Positions 16,499 to 25,605 of a stretch of 64,000 nucleotides of DNA are shown in pieces. The translations under genes and the position numbers were made by a program. The stretch's first letter is position 1. Each line of letters starts with the position of its first letter. The notes beneath the pieces are model-generated. The model did not search any database. It worked only from the letters and a program-made list of their open reading frames with translations, and was not told the origin of the DNA. Origin of the DNA: Actinokineospora globicatena (lineage in GTDB: Bacteria; Actinomycetota; Actinomycetes; Mycobacteriales; Pseudonocardiaceae); contig NZ_JAMTCR010000004.1 in NCBI RefSeq assembly GCF_024171945.1, positions 496,001 to 560,000 of the forward strand. Reading direction: 5' to 3'.

Positions 16499-19150
16499 GT
16501 GGATGTGATCGGCCGCGCGGCGGAGTTGGCGGCGTTGCGGCGCGTGATCGATCGAGACCCCGGTGTCGAGCCCAACCTGGTGCTGCACGGTGACCCGGGG
16601 GTTGGCAAGACGGTGCTGCTCAGGGCCGGGATCGAGTACGCGATCGAGCGCGGGGTCCGGGTGCTGGGCGGGTCCGGCTACGAGAGCGAGGCGCAGCTGG
16701 CGTTCGCGGGCCTGCACCAGCTGTTCGCGCCGGTGCTCGAGTACTTCGACCGGGTCGAGCCGTACCACCGCGAGGTGCTGCGCCGCGTGCTCGGGTTCGA
16801 GGCGGGGCCGGTGCCGGACCGGCTGGCCATCTCGGTGGCCTCGCTCGCGGTGCTGGCGGCGGTGGCCGAGGACGGCCCGGTGCTGGTCGCGGTCGAGGAC
16901 GCGCACTGGGTGGACCACCCCACCCGCGAGGTCATGATGTTCATGCTCCTGCGGCTGCGTCCGTACGACCTCAGGGCGATCTTCGCGCGCCGACCGCTGC
17001 TGAGCAGTGAGCGCGTCACCCCGAACATCCACATGTACGAGGTGAGGCCGCTCGCCGACGCCGACGCCATCGATCTGCTGGCACGGTCGCACCCCGACTT
17101 GCCTGTGCGGGCGCGCGACCAGGTACTCCACTACGCGGCGGGCAATCCGCTGGCGCTGGTGGAGCTGCCAGGGGTTCTCGGCACGGATGCCGCTACCGGG
17201 CTGGAGATGCTGCCCCCGGGTGCGTCGACCAGGACCAAGCTGGAGTCGACCTTCGCGGGGCGGGTGCGCGAACTCGACACCGACGTGCGCCGGACGCTGC
17301 TGCTCACCGCTCTCGACGGCGACCGGCTGGAGAACCGGGCGCACCCGACGTCACTGGCGCCGTCACTGCTGGCCGAGCTGGAGCGGGTCGGCCTGGTCAC
17401 CCACGACTCCACCCCGTCCGGCCTGCGGTTCCGGCACCCGCTGGTGCGGTCGGCGATCATCGCCTCGGCCGCCCCCGACGAGCTGCGCGCCGCCAACGCC
17501 GAGCTCGCCGAGCTGTACCGGGACACCCCGGAGCGGCGGGTCTGGCACCTCGCGGAGGCCGCGGTCGAGGCGGACGAGGCCGTCGCCGCCGAGATCGAGC
17601 GGACCGCGCTCGCGGCGAGCCTGCGCGGCGGCAGCGGTCTGGCCGTCCCCGCGCTGCGCCGGGCCGCCGCGCTGAGCCCGGACCCCGCCGACGCGGCCGG
17701 GCGGCTGCACCGGGGCGCCGAGCTGGCGGGGGAGTCCGGCCAGCTGCACCTGGCGCAGAAGCTGCTCGACGAGGCCCGCGCCCTGCTCGACGACCCGGCG
17801 CACGGCGTGGTCACCCGCGCGAGGATCGCCCTGCTGCGCGACGGCGACCTGTCCGGCGCGCGCAGGTTGCTCGAACACACGCCAGTCGCCGACCGGGTGC
17901 TGCACCTCTGGCTGACTATCGCCACCTACACCCAAGACCCGGATGAGTGGGACAGGCTGGGCAAGGCTCTAGCGGCCGTCGAGAACCCCGACGAGTCCAC
18001 GCTGCTCTTGTACGACGTCCTCTCCGGCGCCCCTGTCGCTGACGCGCCTAGACGCCTTCGCGTCGCGTTCGACCTCTTACCGGCGACCGCGTCTCCTGGC
18101 CGGATCGTGGACCTGTGCAGACTCGCGACCTGGCTGGACTTACTGCACGAACACCGCACCCCGCTACGTGAGCTGATCGACCGGGAAAGCGGCGGGGGAG
18201 CGGTCACACACGTCGCCGCCTGCCACTGGTTCGCCGCACACGACCACTTCCTGGCGGGCGACTGGGACGCCGCTGAGTCGTCGGCCGAGGCTGGGCTGGA
18301 CCTGTGCGTGCGGCACGACCTGGAGTTGATCGCGCACGACCTGCGCTGCACGCTGGGCTGGCTGGCCGCGAGCAGGGGAGACGTCGACAGCGCGCGCGAG
18401 TACAGCAGCACGGTCGAACGGTGGGCGGAGCCGCGCGGCAGTGCGCTGCACTTAGCCCTATCTGCCCGCAACACCGCCGCTGCGGCTTTGGCAGAGGGCG
18501 ACTACGAGACCGCTTACGTCTCCTTGTCCGCTATCGCCGACCACGCCAGTTATGCTCCGTGGCTCTTGTTCGACCTGGTCGAGTCCGCGGTCCGCACCCG
18601 ACGAAGCGCCGCCGCGGCCGCCTACGTCGAAGCCGCCGAACTCGCCCGCTTGGCCGACCGCTCACCCCGCGTCCGCCTCCACGTCTTCGCCGCCAAAGCC
18701 CTCAGCACAGCGGACGACGACATGGCAGTGGGCCTGTTCCGCGCCGCACTGGCCCTACCCCTGGTCGAACAATGGCCCTTCGACCACGCCCGAATCCGCC
18801 TCGCCCTAGGCGAGACCCACCGCCGAAACCACCGCCCCGGCGAAGCCCGCCCAGAACTCCGCCGCGCCGCGGACCTCTTCCGCCGCACCGGCGCCACAAC
18901 CTGGCAACGCAGAGCCGAACAAGAACTCAGAGCCACCGGCCTCGCCATCAACACCGAACCCACGACCGACACCCTCACCGCCCAACAACTGGAAGTGGCC
19001 AACCTCGCCGCCACCGGCCTGACCAACAAAGAAATCGCCGAACGCCTATTCCTATCCCCTCGCACCGTAAGCGCCCACCTCTACCGCGTCTTCCCCAAAC
19101 TGGGAATCACATCGCGCTCGGCACTTCGCGATGCCCTTGCTTCGCTGTGA
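16499..19150 (+). CDS. LAL-type LuxR family transcriptional regulator
   Basis: An 883-aa large ATP-binding LuxR regulator. Walker A is HGDPGVGKTVLL (about 30-41), Walker B VLVAVEDAHW (about 130). A long TPR-like helical middle follows. A C-terminal LuxR helix-turn-helix begins LTAQQLEVANLAATGLTNKE and contains LFLSPRTVSAHLYRVFPKLG. Such proteins act as ATP-dependent activators, often of secondary metabolism. GTG at 16499 starts the conserved IGRAAELAALR; a second GTG at 16505 is also possible, and no clear ribosome site is seen. Three in-frame TTA leucine codons lie at 18077, 18140 and 18452, a possible bldA-type control point. From about 18600 the plus strand becomes strongly C-rich and G-poor. 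Confidence 0.9.
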   Translation: MDVIGRAAELAALRRVIDRDPGVEPNLVLHGDPGVGKTVLLRAGIEYAIERGVRVLGGSGYESEAQLAFAGLHQLFAPVLEYFDRVEPYHREVLRRVLGFEAGPVPDRLAISVASLAVLAAVAEDGPVLVAVEDAHWVDHPTREVMMFMLLRLRPYDLRAIFARRPLLSSERVTPNIHMYEVRPLADADAIDLLARSHPDLPVRARDQVLHYAAGNPLALVELPGVLGTDAATGLEMLPPGASTRTKLESTFAGRVRELDTDVRRTLLLTALDGDRLENRAHPTSLAPSLLAELERVGLVTHDSTPSGLRFRHPLVRSAIIASAAPDELRAANAELAELYRDTPERRVWHLAEAAVEADEAVAAEIERTALAASLRGGSGLAVPALRRAAALSPDPADAAGRLHRGAELAGESGQLHLAQKLLDEARALLDDPAHGVVTRARIALLRDGDLSGARRLLEHTPVADRVLHLWLTIATYTQDPDEWDRLGKALAAVENPDESTLLLYDVLSGAPVADAPRRLRVAFDLLPATASPGRIVDLCRLATWLDLLHEHRTPLRELIDRESGGGAVTHVAACHWFAAHDHFLAGDWDAAESSAEAGLDLCVRHDLELIAHDLRCTLGWLAASRGDVDSAREYSSTVERWAEPRGSALHLALSARNTAAAALAEGDYETAYVSLSAIADHASYAPWLLFDLVESAVRTRRSAAAAAYVEAAELARLADRSPRVRLHVFAAKALSTADDDMAVGLFRAALALPLVEQWPFDHARIRLALGETHRRNHRPGEARPELRRAADLFRRTGATTWQRRAEQELRATGLAINTEPTTDTLTAQQLEVANLAATGLTNKEIAERLFLSPRTVSAHLYRVFPKLGITSRSALRDALASL

Positions 19151-19458
19151 CTTGACCAGGTGCGGGGAGGTGGCTGCGGGTGTGCGGCGGTGCGTTTGGA
19201 ACGACCCGGGGCGTGGAGTTCCTGTGGCGGGGTGGGAGTTGTCCACATGGGGCTGAGTTGTCCACAGTCTCGACTTTCAGCCTCTCTTGGCTTGCGTTCC
19301 CTTGGGTAGGCTGTGTATTCGGGGGTCTTTGGGGCGGGTTGATCTTGCTGGCCGTGGCTGGGTAGGCGGTGAGCTGGGGATCTCTGGCTTTCGTTGCCTT
19401 CGCTTCGCTGCGGTGGACGGCTCGCCTTCGGCATCGAACAGGCGCGAGTTTCGAGCAG

Positions 19459-19604
19459 AGCTCGATGGGGCGAACGTGTTTTGCGTGGGGCCCCTACGAC
19501 ACCCGTGGCAGGACCGCAAAGCAGGGGCCGAAAAGCATGGCCCTGTCCGCTACCGACGCTACGGGTACCGTCCCCCCACACAAAACAAGTCCACCCCATC
19601 GAGC
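19459..19604. repeat. 146-bp element with 31-bp terminal inverted repeats
   Basis: The left arm 19459-19489 (starting GCTCGATGGGG) and the right arm 19574-19604 pair over 31 positions with 27 matches. The interior has smaller partial complements. The arrangement is like a miniature inverted-repeat element or a large structured intergenic repeat. No transposase gene or clear target duplication is visible. Confidence 0.6.
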
Positions 19605-19639
19605 CGGCCTGGCACCAGCGCCTTCGTGGAGCGCGGGTC

Positions 19640-19760
19640 GGCCAACGTCGTCAGCGGGCGGTCTTGGGGCCAACGTTGCTTGCGGGTGTCTCGGGGCCAA
19701 CGTTGTCGGCGGGGCCTTGGGGGCCAACGATGTCGAGGCCAAAGGTGTTGGGTGCGGTGG
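19640..19760. repeat. GGCCAACG short tandem repeat
   Basis: GGCCAACG occurs at 19640, 19668, 19695 and 19722, with a degraded copy GGCCAAAG at 19737. The full units are 27-28 bp and most end in G-rich TTGGGG or TCGGGG. On the minus strand the unit reads as a nine-residue LAPxxPxxT-like repeat, which explains the spurious open frame there. Confidence 0.75.
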
Positions 19761-19846
19761 CGCGGGGTGGGCCTGGGCACTGCTGGAGGGCACATGCAGT
19801 CGTGTGACTGATGCGGGGACCTGGGGGGTGTCGACAGGGTTGGGGT

Positions 19847-20701
19847 ATGAGCAACGCACATGACAGCGAGCAGGTTGAGCGGGCCAATGCCTCTGGGTTG
19901 GCTCCGGTTGTCTTCGTCCACGGGCTCTGGTTGCTGCCCAGTAGTTGGGATCGGTGGGCTGAGCTGTTCGAGGCGGCCGGGTATGTGGCGGTGACGGCTT
20001 CCTGGCCGGATGACCCCGAGACCGTCGAGGAGGCCAACGCGCATCCTGAGGTGTTCGCGAACAAGACCGTTGGGCAGATCGCGGATCACGTCGGTGGGTT
20101 GGTTGAGCGGTTGGACCGCAAGCCCGCGGTGGTCGGGCACTCGTTCGGTGGGTTGATCACGCAGATCCTGGCGGGGCGCGGGTTGTCGGTCGCGTCGGTG
20201 GCCATTGACCCGGCGCCGTTCCGGGGGGTGTTGCCGTTGCCGATCTCGGCGTTGCGGGCGGCGGCGCCGGTGTTGCACAACCCGGCGAACCGGCACCGGG
20301 CGGTGCCGTTGACCTTCGACCAGTTCCGGTTCGCCTTCGCCAACGCGGTGGATGAGGACGAGGCCAAGCACCTGTTCGAGACCTACGCCGTGCCCGCGCC
20401 CGGTGCGCCGCTGTTCCAGGCCGCGACCGCGAACCTCAACCCGTGGACCGAGGTCAAGGTCGACAACGAGAACCCGGGGCGCGGCCCGCTGCTGATCGTC
20501 TCCGGCGAGAAGGACAACACCGTGCCGTGGGCGATGGCCAACGCCGAGTACAAGCGGCAGAAGGCCAACGAGGGGGTCACCGAGATCGTCGAGATCCCCG
20601 GCCGGGGCCACTCGCTGATCATCGACAGCGGGTGGCGCGAGGTCGCCGACACCGCGCTCGAGTTCATCCGCCGGTTCGCCGCCACCGGGAGCGCCGCGTG
20701 A
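19847..20701 (+). CDS. alpha/beta hydrolase (first of three)
   Basis: A 284-aa cytoplasmic alpha/beta hydrolase. It has [16 protein letters not shown] at the oxyanion hole, nucleophile elbow GHSFGG, acid in [10 protein letters not shown] and His in GRGHSLI. The broad substrate class (ester, lactone or epoxide) cannot be fixed. The ATG at 19847 opens the conserved frame; an in-frame start at 19811 only adds a Gly-rich extension. Its TGA overlaps the next gene's GTG (GTGA at 20698), so the two are translationally coupled. Confidence 0.88.
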   Translation: MSNAHDSEQVERANASGLAPVVFVHGLWLLPSSWDRWAELFEAAGYVAVTASWPDDPETVEEANAHPEVFANKTVGQIADHVGGLVERLDRKPAVVGHSFGGLITQILAGRGLSVASVAIDPAPFRGVLPLPISALRAAAPVLHNPANRHRAVPLTFDQFRFAFANAVDEDEAKHLFETYAVPAPGAPLFQAATANLNPWTEVKVDNENPGRGPLLIVSGEKDNTVPWAMANAEYKRQKANEGVTEIVEIPGRGHSLIIDSGWREVADTALEFIRRFAATGSAA

Positions 20702-21519
20702 GCACCTTCACCACCGCCGACGGCACCGACCTGTTCTACAAGGACTGGGGCACCGGTCAGCCGGTCGTGTTCAGCCACGGCTGGCCGCTCAACGCCGACG
20801 CCTGGGACGGTCAGGCGCGCCTCGTCGCCCAGCACGGGTACCGCGCCGTCGCGCACGACCGCCGGGGGCACGGCCGGTCCGCGCAGACCTGGCACGGCAA
20901 CGACATGGACACCTACGCCGACGACCTAGCCCAGCTCATCGAGGCGCTCGACCTGCGCGACGCCGTGCTCGTCGGCCACTCCACCGGCGGCGGCGAGGTG
21001 GCCCGCTACCTGGGTCGCCACGGCACCGGCCGGGTCGCGAAGGTGGTGCTGCTCGGGGCGGTGCCGCCGCGGATGGTCCGCACCGAGGCCAACCCCGGCG
21101 GTGTGCCGATCGAGGTGTTCGACGGCATCCGCGCCGGCGTGGCCGCCGACCGGTCGCAGTTCTACTGGGACCTCAGCGCCCCGTTCTACGGCTACAACCG
21201 CGAGGGCGCCGTCGAGTCCGAGGGTGTGCGGCGCGCGTTCTGGCTGTGGAGCCTGCAGGCCGGGCTGCACCAGGCCTACGAGTGCGTGAAGCAGTTCTCC
21301 GAGACCGACTTCACCAAGGACCTCAAGCGCATCGACGTCCCGACCCTCGTCGCCCACGGCGACGACGACCAGATCGTCCCGGTCGACAACGCCGCCAAGA
21401 AGTCCGCCCTGCTCGTCCCCGGCGCCACCCTCAAGATCTACCCCGGCGCCCCGCACGGCCTCGTCGGCGCGTACGAGCAAGAGTTCAACACCGACCTCCT
21501 CGCCTTCCTCAGCGCGTGA
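20698..21519 (+). CDS. non-heme chloroperoxidase-like alpha/beta hydrolase
   Basis: A 273-aa alpha/beta hydrolase of the cofactor-free haloperoxidase/arylesterase group. It starts [19 protein letters not shown] and has [20 protein letters not shown], the elbow [12 protein letters not shown], an acid in HGDDDQIVP and His in GAPHGL. All triad positions are present, so it should be active. GTG at 20698 overlaps the preceding stop by four bases. It is the middle member of a three-hydrolase operon. Confidence 0.9.
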   Translation: MSTFTTADGTDLFYKDWGTGQPVVFSHGWPLNADAWDGQARLVAQHGYRAVAHDRRGHGRSAQTWHGNDMDTYADDLAQLIEALDLRDAVLVGHSTGGGEVARYLGRHGTGRVAKVVLLGAVPPRMVRTEANPGGVPIEVFDGIRAGVAADRSQFYWDLSAPFYGYNREGAVESEGVRRAFWLWSLQAGLHQAYECVKQFSETDFTKDLKRIDVPTLVAHGDDDQIVPVDNAAKKSALLVPGATLKIYPGAPHGLVGAYEQEFNTDLLAFLSA

Positions 21520-21545
21520 TCCCTCTTACTCGAAGGAGCCCTCCG

Positions 21546-22352
21546 ATGCGCCGCCTGCGCACCGCCCTGCTCGTCCTCGCCGCCACCGGCGCCCTGCTCA
21601 CGACCGCCGCGCCCACCGGGTCCGCCGGGACCTCGACCGAGGAGTCGCACCACCCCAAGCCCACGGTCGTCCTGGTCCACGGCGCCTTCGCGGACGCGTC
21701 GAGCTGGTCGGAGACCACCACCCGCCTGCAGCGCCAGGGCTACACCGTGGTCGCCCCCGCGACCCCGCTGCGCGGGCTGACCCAGGACGCGGACTACATC
21801 GCGTCCGTGATCAAGTCCATCCCCGGCCCGGTCGTGCTGGTCGGCCACTCCTACGGCGGCGCGGTGATCAGCACCGCAGCCGCGTCGTTGCCGCAGGTCA
21901 AGGCCCTGGTGTACGTGGCGGCGTTCGTCCCGGACACCGGTGAGGTGCTGGGTGAGCTCGCCGGTCGCTTCCCCGGCTCCGAGCTGGTCCCCGCCCTCAA
22001 GCCGATCCCGCACGCCAACGGCGCCGACCTCTACATCGACCCGGCCAAGTTCCGCCACGTGTTCACCGCGGACCTCTCCCCGTCGACCTCGGCCCTGCTG
22101 GCCGCCTCCCAGCGCCCCATCAACGCCACCCTCTTCGGTGACGCCGCCCCTGCCGCCGCGTGGCGCACCATCCCGTCGTGGGCCGTGATCGCCAAGCAGG
22201 ACCGTGCGATCTCCCCGGACCTGGAGCGCTTCGAGGCCAAGCGCGCCAACTCCAAGACCATCGAGCTCAACAGCTCCCACGTCCCGATGCTGTCCCACCC
22301 GGACGAGGTGACGCGCGTCATCACCACCGCCGCCCGCGCTACCACGAAGTAG
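21546..22352 (+). CDS. secreted alpha/beta hydrolase
   Basis: A 268-aa alpha/beta hydrolase with an N-terminal signal peptide (MRRLRTALLVLAATGALLTT, cleavage probably near residue 28). The fold follows: VVLVHGAFADASSW, elbow GHSYGG, acid around AKQDRAISP, His in NSSHVPMLSHP. It resembles the EstC/salicylate-esterase-like group. ATG at 21546 is set by AAGGAG eight bases upstream. It is 26 bases after the second hydrolase, so probably the same transcript, but unlike the other two it is exported. A hairpin terminator follows. Confidence 0.88.
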   Translation: MRRLRTALLVLAATGALLTTAAPTGSAGTSTEESHHPKPTVVLVHGAFADASSWSETTTRLQRQGYTVVAPATPLRGLTQDADYIASVIKSIPGPVVLVGHSYGGAVISTAAASLPQVKALVYVAAFVPDTGEVLGELAGRFPGSELVPALKPIPHANGADLYIDPAKFRHVFTADLSPSTSALLAASQRPINATLFGDAAPAAAWRTIPSWAVIAKQDRAISPDLERFEAKRANSKTIELNSSHVPMLSHPDEVTRVITTAARATTK

Positions 22353-22365
22353 CCCCGCACCAGCG

Positions 22366-22397
22366 GGCGCGCCACCCCTCGCCCGGGGTGGCGCGCC
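22366..22397 (+). terminator. hairpin terminator of hydrolase operon
   Basis: Perfect 13-bp arms (22366-22378 and 22385-22397) around a 6-base loop lie 13 bases after the stop of the third hydrolase. Confidence 0.7.
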
Positions 22398-22496
22398 CCG
22401 TGCGCCCGATCGCCGCTCGCCGTCGCGCATCCGTTCGAACCAGACGCTCAGGTCCTCCGCCCACCCGCCGATGTCCCCCCTGGAGCGGGACACGAG

Positions 22497-24113
22497 ATGA
22501 AGGGTCGGCTGATGGCTGCAGGACGGCGGGGCGGTGTGCTGGGGCGGTTCGCGGACCTCCCGGTGACGGTGAAGATCTTCAGCGCGGTGGCGGTGGTCCT
22601 GGTGGCCTTCGCCGCGGTGGTGGGGCTGAGCTTGACCGGGACCGGGCAGTTGACGGACGGGGCGCGTGCGGTCTACGACCGCGGCGTGCACGCCACGCAA
22701 ACCCTGGCGAAGGTGCGGGCCGACATCCTGACCGACCGCAACTTCATGCTGAACTACTACATGTCCGACGCCGAGTGGCGGCCGAAGAACAAGCAGTCGA
22801 TGACCGCCCTGGACGCGGAGATCGAGTCGACTTTCGTCTCTTACACCGCTGAGACCGCTGACCCGGCGACGCTGACCGCGCTCCGCAACACGTGGAAGAG
22901 CTACCTGAGCGTCCGCGACCAGCAGATCCTGCCCGCCGCCGACACCAACAACCTCGACGCGTTCTGGGACGGCTACAACAAGGCCGACGAGCTGACCGCG
23001 ACGCTCGACAAGCAGCTCGACACCCTGACCACCGCGCAGGCGAACGCCGCCGCCGGTGCCGCGGCCGACGTCGCCGCGACCGGTGACCGCACCAACGCCT
23101 GGATCCTGGGCGGCGCGGGCATCGGCCTGTTCCTCGGCCTGCTGCTCGCCTGGTGGGTGGCCCGCGCGGTCACCCGGCCGCTGCAGCGGGTCACCGCGGT
23201 CCTGGAGGCCGTCGGCGACGGCGACCTGACCCGCCGGGCCGACGTGACCAGCCGCGACGAGGTCGGCCAGATGGCCGCCGCGCTCAACCGGGCCACCGAC
23301 AGCATGCTCGACACCGTGCGCACGATCGGGTCCAACGCCTCGGCGCTGACCGGGTCCTCGCGCGACATGGCCACCGCGGGCGACATCCTGGCCAAGGGCG
23401 CCGCGCAGACCGCCGACCGCGCCGGTGCGGTCCGCCAGGCCGCCCAGGACGTGTCGCTGCACGTCCAGACGCTGGCCACGGCCTCGGAGGAGATGGGCGC
23501 GTCGATCCGCGAGATCGCCTCCAACGCCTCCGACGCGGCCAGGGTCGCCTCGGACGCGGTGGCCTCCGCCCAGGAGACCACCGAGATCGTCGGCAAGCTC
23601 GGCGAGTCGTCGACCGAGATCGGCAACATCGTCAAGGTCATCACCAGCATCGCCGAGCAGACCAACCTGCTCGCCCTCAACGCCACCATCGAGGCCGCTC
23701 GGGCCGGTGACGCGGGCAAGGGCTTCGCCGTGGTCGCCAGCGAGGTCAAGGACCTGGCCCAGGAGACCGCGCGGGCCACCGAGAACATCGCCACCCGGGT
23801 GCAGACCATCCAGGGCGAGACCTCGTCGGCGGTCGGCGCGATCGAGCGGATCTCGCAGATCATCCACCGGATCAGCGACTACCAGACCACCATCGCCTCG
23901 GCGGTGGAGGAGCAGACCGCGACCACCAGCGAGATGAGCCGCAGCGTCTCCGAGGCGGCCGCCGGTGCCGACGCGATCGCCCAGACCGTGACCGAGGTGG
24001 CCGAGGCCGCGTCCTCCACCAGCGACACGGTGAGCGCGTCCCGCGAGACCGCCGACTCCCTGGCCACCATGGCGGGCGAGCTCAACAACGTGGTCACCCG
24101 CTTCCGAGTCTGA
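22497..24113 (+). CDS. methyl-accepting chemotaxis protein
   Basis: A 538-aa chemoreceptor. TM1 is about 24-45, followed by an extracellular four-helix-type sensor (46-200), TM2 201-222, HAMP about 223-275 and a cytoplasmic signalling domain. The hairpin tip reads [20 protein letters not shown] and continues with [18 protein letters not shown], the hallmark CheW/CheA contact site. ATG at 22497 follows GGAGCGGGA. No cheA, cheW, cheY or flagellar gene is in view, and the gene appears to be monocistronic, with a strong terminator after it. Its C-terminus lacks an obvious CheR-docking pentapeptide. Confidence 0.93.
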   Translation: MKGRLMAAGRRGGVLGRFADLPVTVKIFSAVAVVLVAFAAVVGLSLTGTGQLTDGARAVYDRGVHATQTLAKVRADILTDRNFMLNYYMSDAEWRPKNKQSMTALDAEIESTFVSYTAETADPATLTALRNTWKSYLSVRDQQILPAADTNNLDAFWDGYNKADELTATLDKQLDTLTTAQANAAAGAAADVAATGDRTNAWILGGAGIGLFLGLLLAWWVARAVTRPLQRVTAVLEAVGDGDLTRRADVTSRDEVGQMAAALNRATDSMLDTVRTIGSNASALTGSSRDMATAGDILAKGAAQTADRAGAVRQAAQDVSLHVQTLATASEEMGASIREIASNASDAARVASDAVASAQETTEIVGKLGESSTEIGNIVKVITSIAEQTNLLALNATIEAARAGDAGKGFAVVASEVKDLAQETARATENIATRVQTIQGETSSAVGAIERISQIIHRISDYQTTIASAVEEQTATTSEMSRSVSEAAAGADAIAQTVTEVAEAASSTSDTVSASRETADSLATMAGELNNVVTRFRV

Positions 24114-24147
24114 CCAGGATAACCGCGTCTGACCACGACAACAGCAG

Positions 24148-24183
24148 ATGGCCGGTGTTCCCCGCGCGGGGAACACCGGCCAT
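24148..24183. terminator. perfect 18-bp palindromic terminator
   Basis: Arms 24148-24165 and 24166-24183 are perfectly complementary, so the effective loop is only the central bases. It lies 34 bases after the chemoreceptor stop and is followed by GTTTGTG. Confidence 0.75.
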
Positions 24184-24256
24184 CGCGTTTGTGCTACCGG
24201 CGCGTCACGCTTGGTGAGAGAGGTTTCCCGATCTCGCTAAGAGGTACGCCTGGGGT

Positions 24257-25552
24257 ATGACTGCGATCATCGACCGACCGGGTGCGCGGCACCGCGTGGT
24301 AGTCGTCGGCGCGGGTTTCGGGGGTTTGAACGCCGCCCGGGGTCTGCGTCGTGCGGACGCGGAAGTCGTAGTCGTCGACCGGGTCAACCACCACCTCTTC
24401 CAGCCACTGCTCTACCAGGTGGCGACCGCGATCCTGCCTCCCGGCAACATCGCCCCACCGTTGCGCGAGGTCCTCGGTGAGGACTGCAGGGTCGTGCTCG
24501 GTGAGGCTACGGACGTTGACGCTGGTAACCGCGTCGTCGACGTCGTCCAAGCCGATGGCGCTATCCGCAAGGTCGGCTATGACTCCCTTGTCGTCGCGGT
24601 AGGCAGCACGGACAGCTACTTCGGTAATGACGGATGGCGCCAGTGGGCACCACCGATGAAGACCCTCGACGATGCCGTCAACCTCCGTGGACGCATCTTG
24701 CGAGCGTTCGAGCGCGCTGCTCTTGCGTCTGACGAGGCCACTCGTCGCCGCGAGATGACTTTCGCGATCGTCGGCGCTGGCCCTACCGGCGTCGAGCTGG
24801 CTGGCCAGATCGCTGCCATGAAGCGCCGCACTTTGCGTGGTCAATACCCGGAACTCAACCTGGACGAGGTTCGCGTCGTCTTGCTCGACGCTCTAGACAC
24901 GGTCCTGCCTCCTTACACCGAGTCTCTCCGCGACCACACTGAACGCAAACTGCGTGAGTTGGGTGTGGACGTCAGGCTGGGTAAGAAGGTGGAGGAGGTC
25001 GACGACCACGGCATCGTCTATGCCCCAACAAATGGCGGTCCCACCGAGAGACTCGACGCCGCGACCGTTGTGTGGGCCGCTGGAGTAAGAGCGGCTCCGC
25101 TCACCGGCAAGCTTGCCGCGTCAGCGGGCGTGGAGACCGACAAGAAGGGACGCCTGGTAGTCCAAGAGGACTGCACGGTCCCCGGTCACCCCGAGGTGTT
25201 CGTCATCGGTGACACCGCCAACCACAGTGATCTGCCCGGCGTCGCGGAAACGGCCCTCCAGCAAGGCAAGTACGTGGCCAAGGCCATCCGCGCCCGGCTC
25301 ACCGGCGACAAGATCACCCCGTTCCGCTACCTGGACCTCGGCACCATGGCGACCATCTCCGCCAACGACGCTGTCGGCGACGTCCGTGGCCTGCGCCTGC
25401 GCGGCCTGATCGGCAAGGCTGCTTGGGCCGTCGTCCACCTCGCGTTCCTCGTCGGCTGGCGTAACCGAGCCGCTGTGCTTGCGGGCTGGGCTTGGACGGT
25501 CGCGACCGGCCGTCGAACTCAACGAGTCATCTTGGAACCCGTCAGCGCATGA
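24257..25552 (+). CDS. ndh: type II NADH:quinone oxidoreductase
   Basis: A 431-aa FAD-dependent NADH dehydrogenase (NDH-2). It has the N-terminal dinucleotide motif VVVGAGFGGLNAARGL, a second NADH-binding motif FAIVGAGPTGVELAGQ (about 175), and the FAD segment VFVIGDTANHSD followed by VAETALQQGKYVAKAI. The C-terminal amphipathic segment (WAVVHLAFLVGWRNRAAVLA) fits peripheral membrane attachment. It feeds electrons from NADH into the quinone pool without pumping protons. ATG at 24257 has no strong ribosome site and may be leaderless. Codon use is richer in CTT, TCT and GTA than most of the window. Confidence 0.9.
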   Translation: MTAIIDRPGARHRVVVVGAGFGGLNAARGLRRADAEVVVVDRVNHHLFQPLLYQVATAILPPGNIAPPLREVLGEDCRVVLGEATDVDAGNRVVDVVQADGAIRKVGYDSLVVAVGSTDSYFGNDGWRQWAPPMKTLDDAVNLRGRILRAFERAALASDEATRRREMTFAIVGAGPTGVELAGQIAAMKRRTLRGQYPELNLDEVRVVLLDALDTVLPPYTESLRDHTERKLRELGVDVRLGKKVEEVDDHGIVYAPTNGGPTERLDAATVVWAAGVRAAPLTGKLAASAGVETDKKGRLVVQEDCTVPGHPEVFVIGDTANHSDLPGVAETALQQGKYVAKAIRARLTGDKITPFRYLDLGTMATISANDAVGDVRGLRLRGLIGKAAWAVVHLAFLVGWRNRAAVLAGWAWTVATGRRTQRVILEPVSA

Positions 25553-25564
25553 GCCTCTAGACGC

Positions 25565-25598
25565 AAGAGGGCGCCACCCGCGTGGGTGGCGCCCTCTT
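25565..25598. terminator. bidirectional terminator
   Basis: Perfect 15-bp arms 25565-25579 and 25584-25598 enclose a 4-base loop (GCGT). The outer bases are AA/TT on both sides, suitable for both converging transcripts, ndh and the channel-like gene. Confidence 0.8.
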
Positions 25599-25605
25599 GG
25601 TGCTG

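Larger units (their letters stand above)
19151..19846. other. gene-free repeat-rich region
   Basis: Nothing in these 696 bases looks like a conserved gene. The plus strand is G/T-rich, unlike the flanking genes. It contains a long imperfect inverted repeat (19459-19604) and a short tandem repeat based on GGCCAACG (19640-19760). Overlapping open frames exist on both strands, but they are repeat-derived and have no ribosome sites. Confidence 0.6.

Noticed and set aside
19494-19859. 121-codon minus-strand frame with LAPxxPxxT repeats
   Set aside because: The repeats are just the translation of the GGCCAACG tandem repeat and the frame continues through the inverted-repeat element; there is no ribosome site.
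24148-24183. Palindrome resembling an actinobacterial type I-E CRISPR repeat
   Set aside because: There is only one copy, with no spacers or cas genes, and it is placed as a terminator after the chemoreceptor gene.
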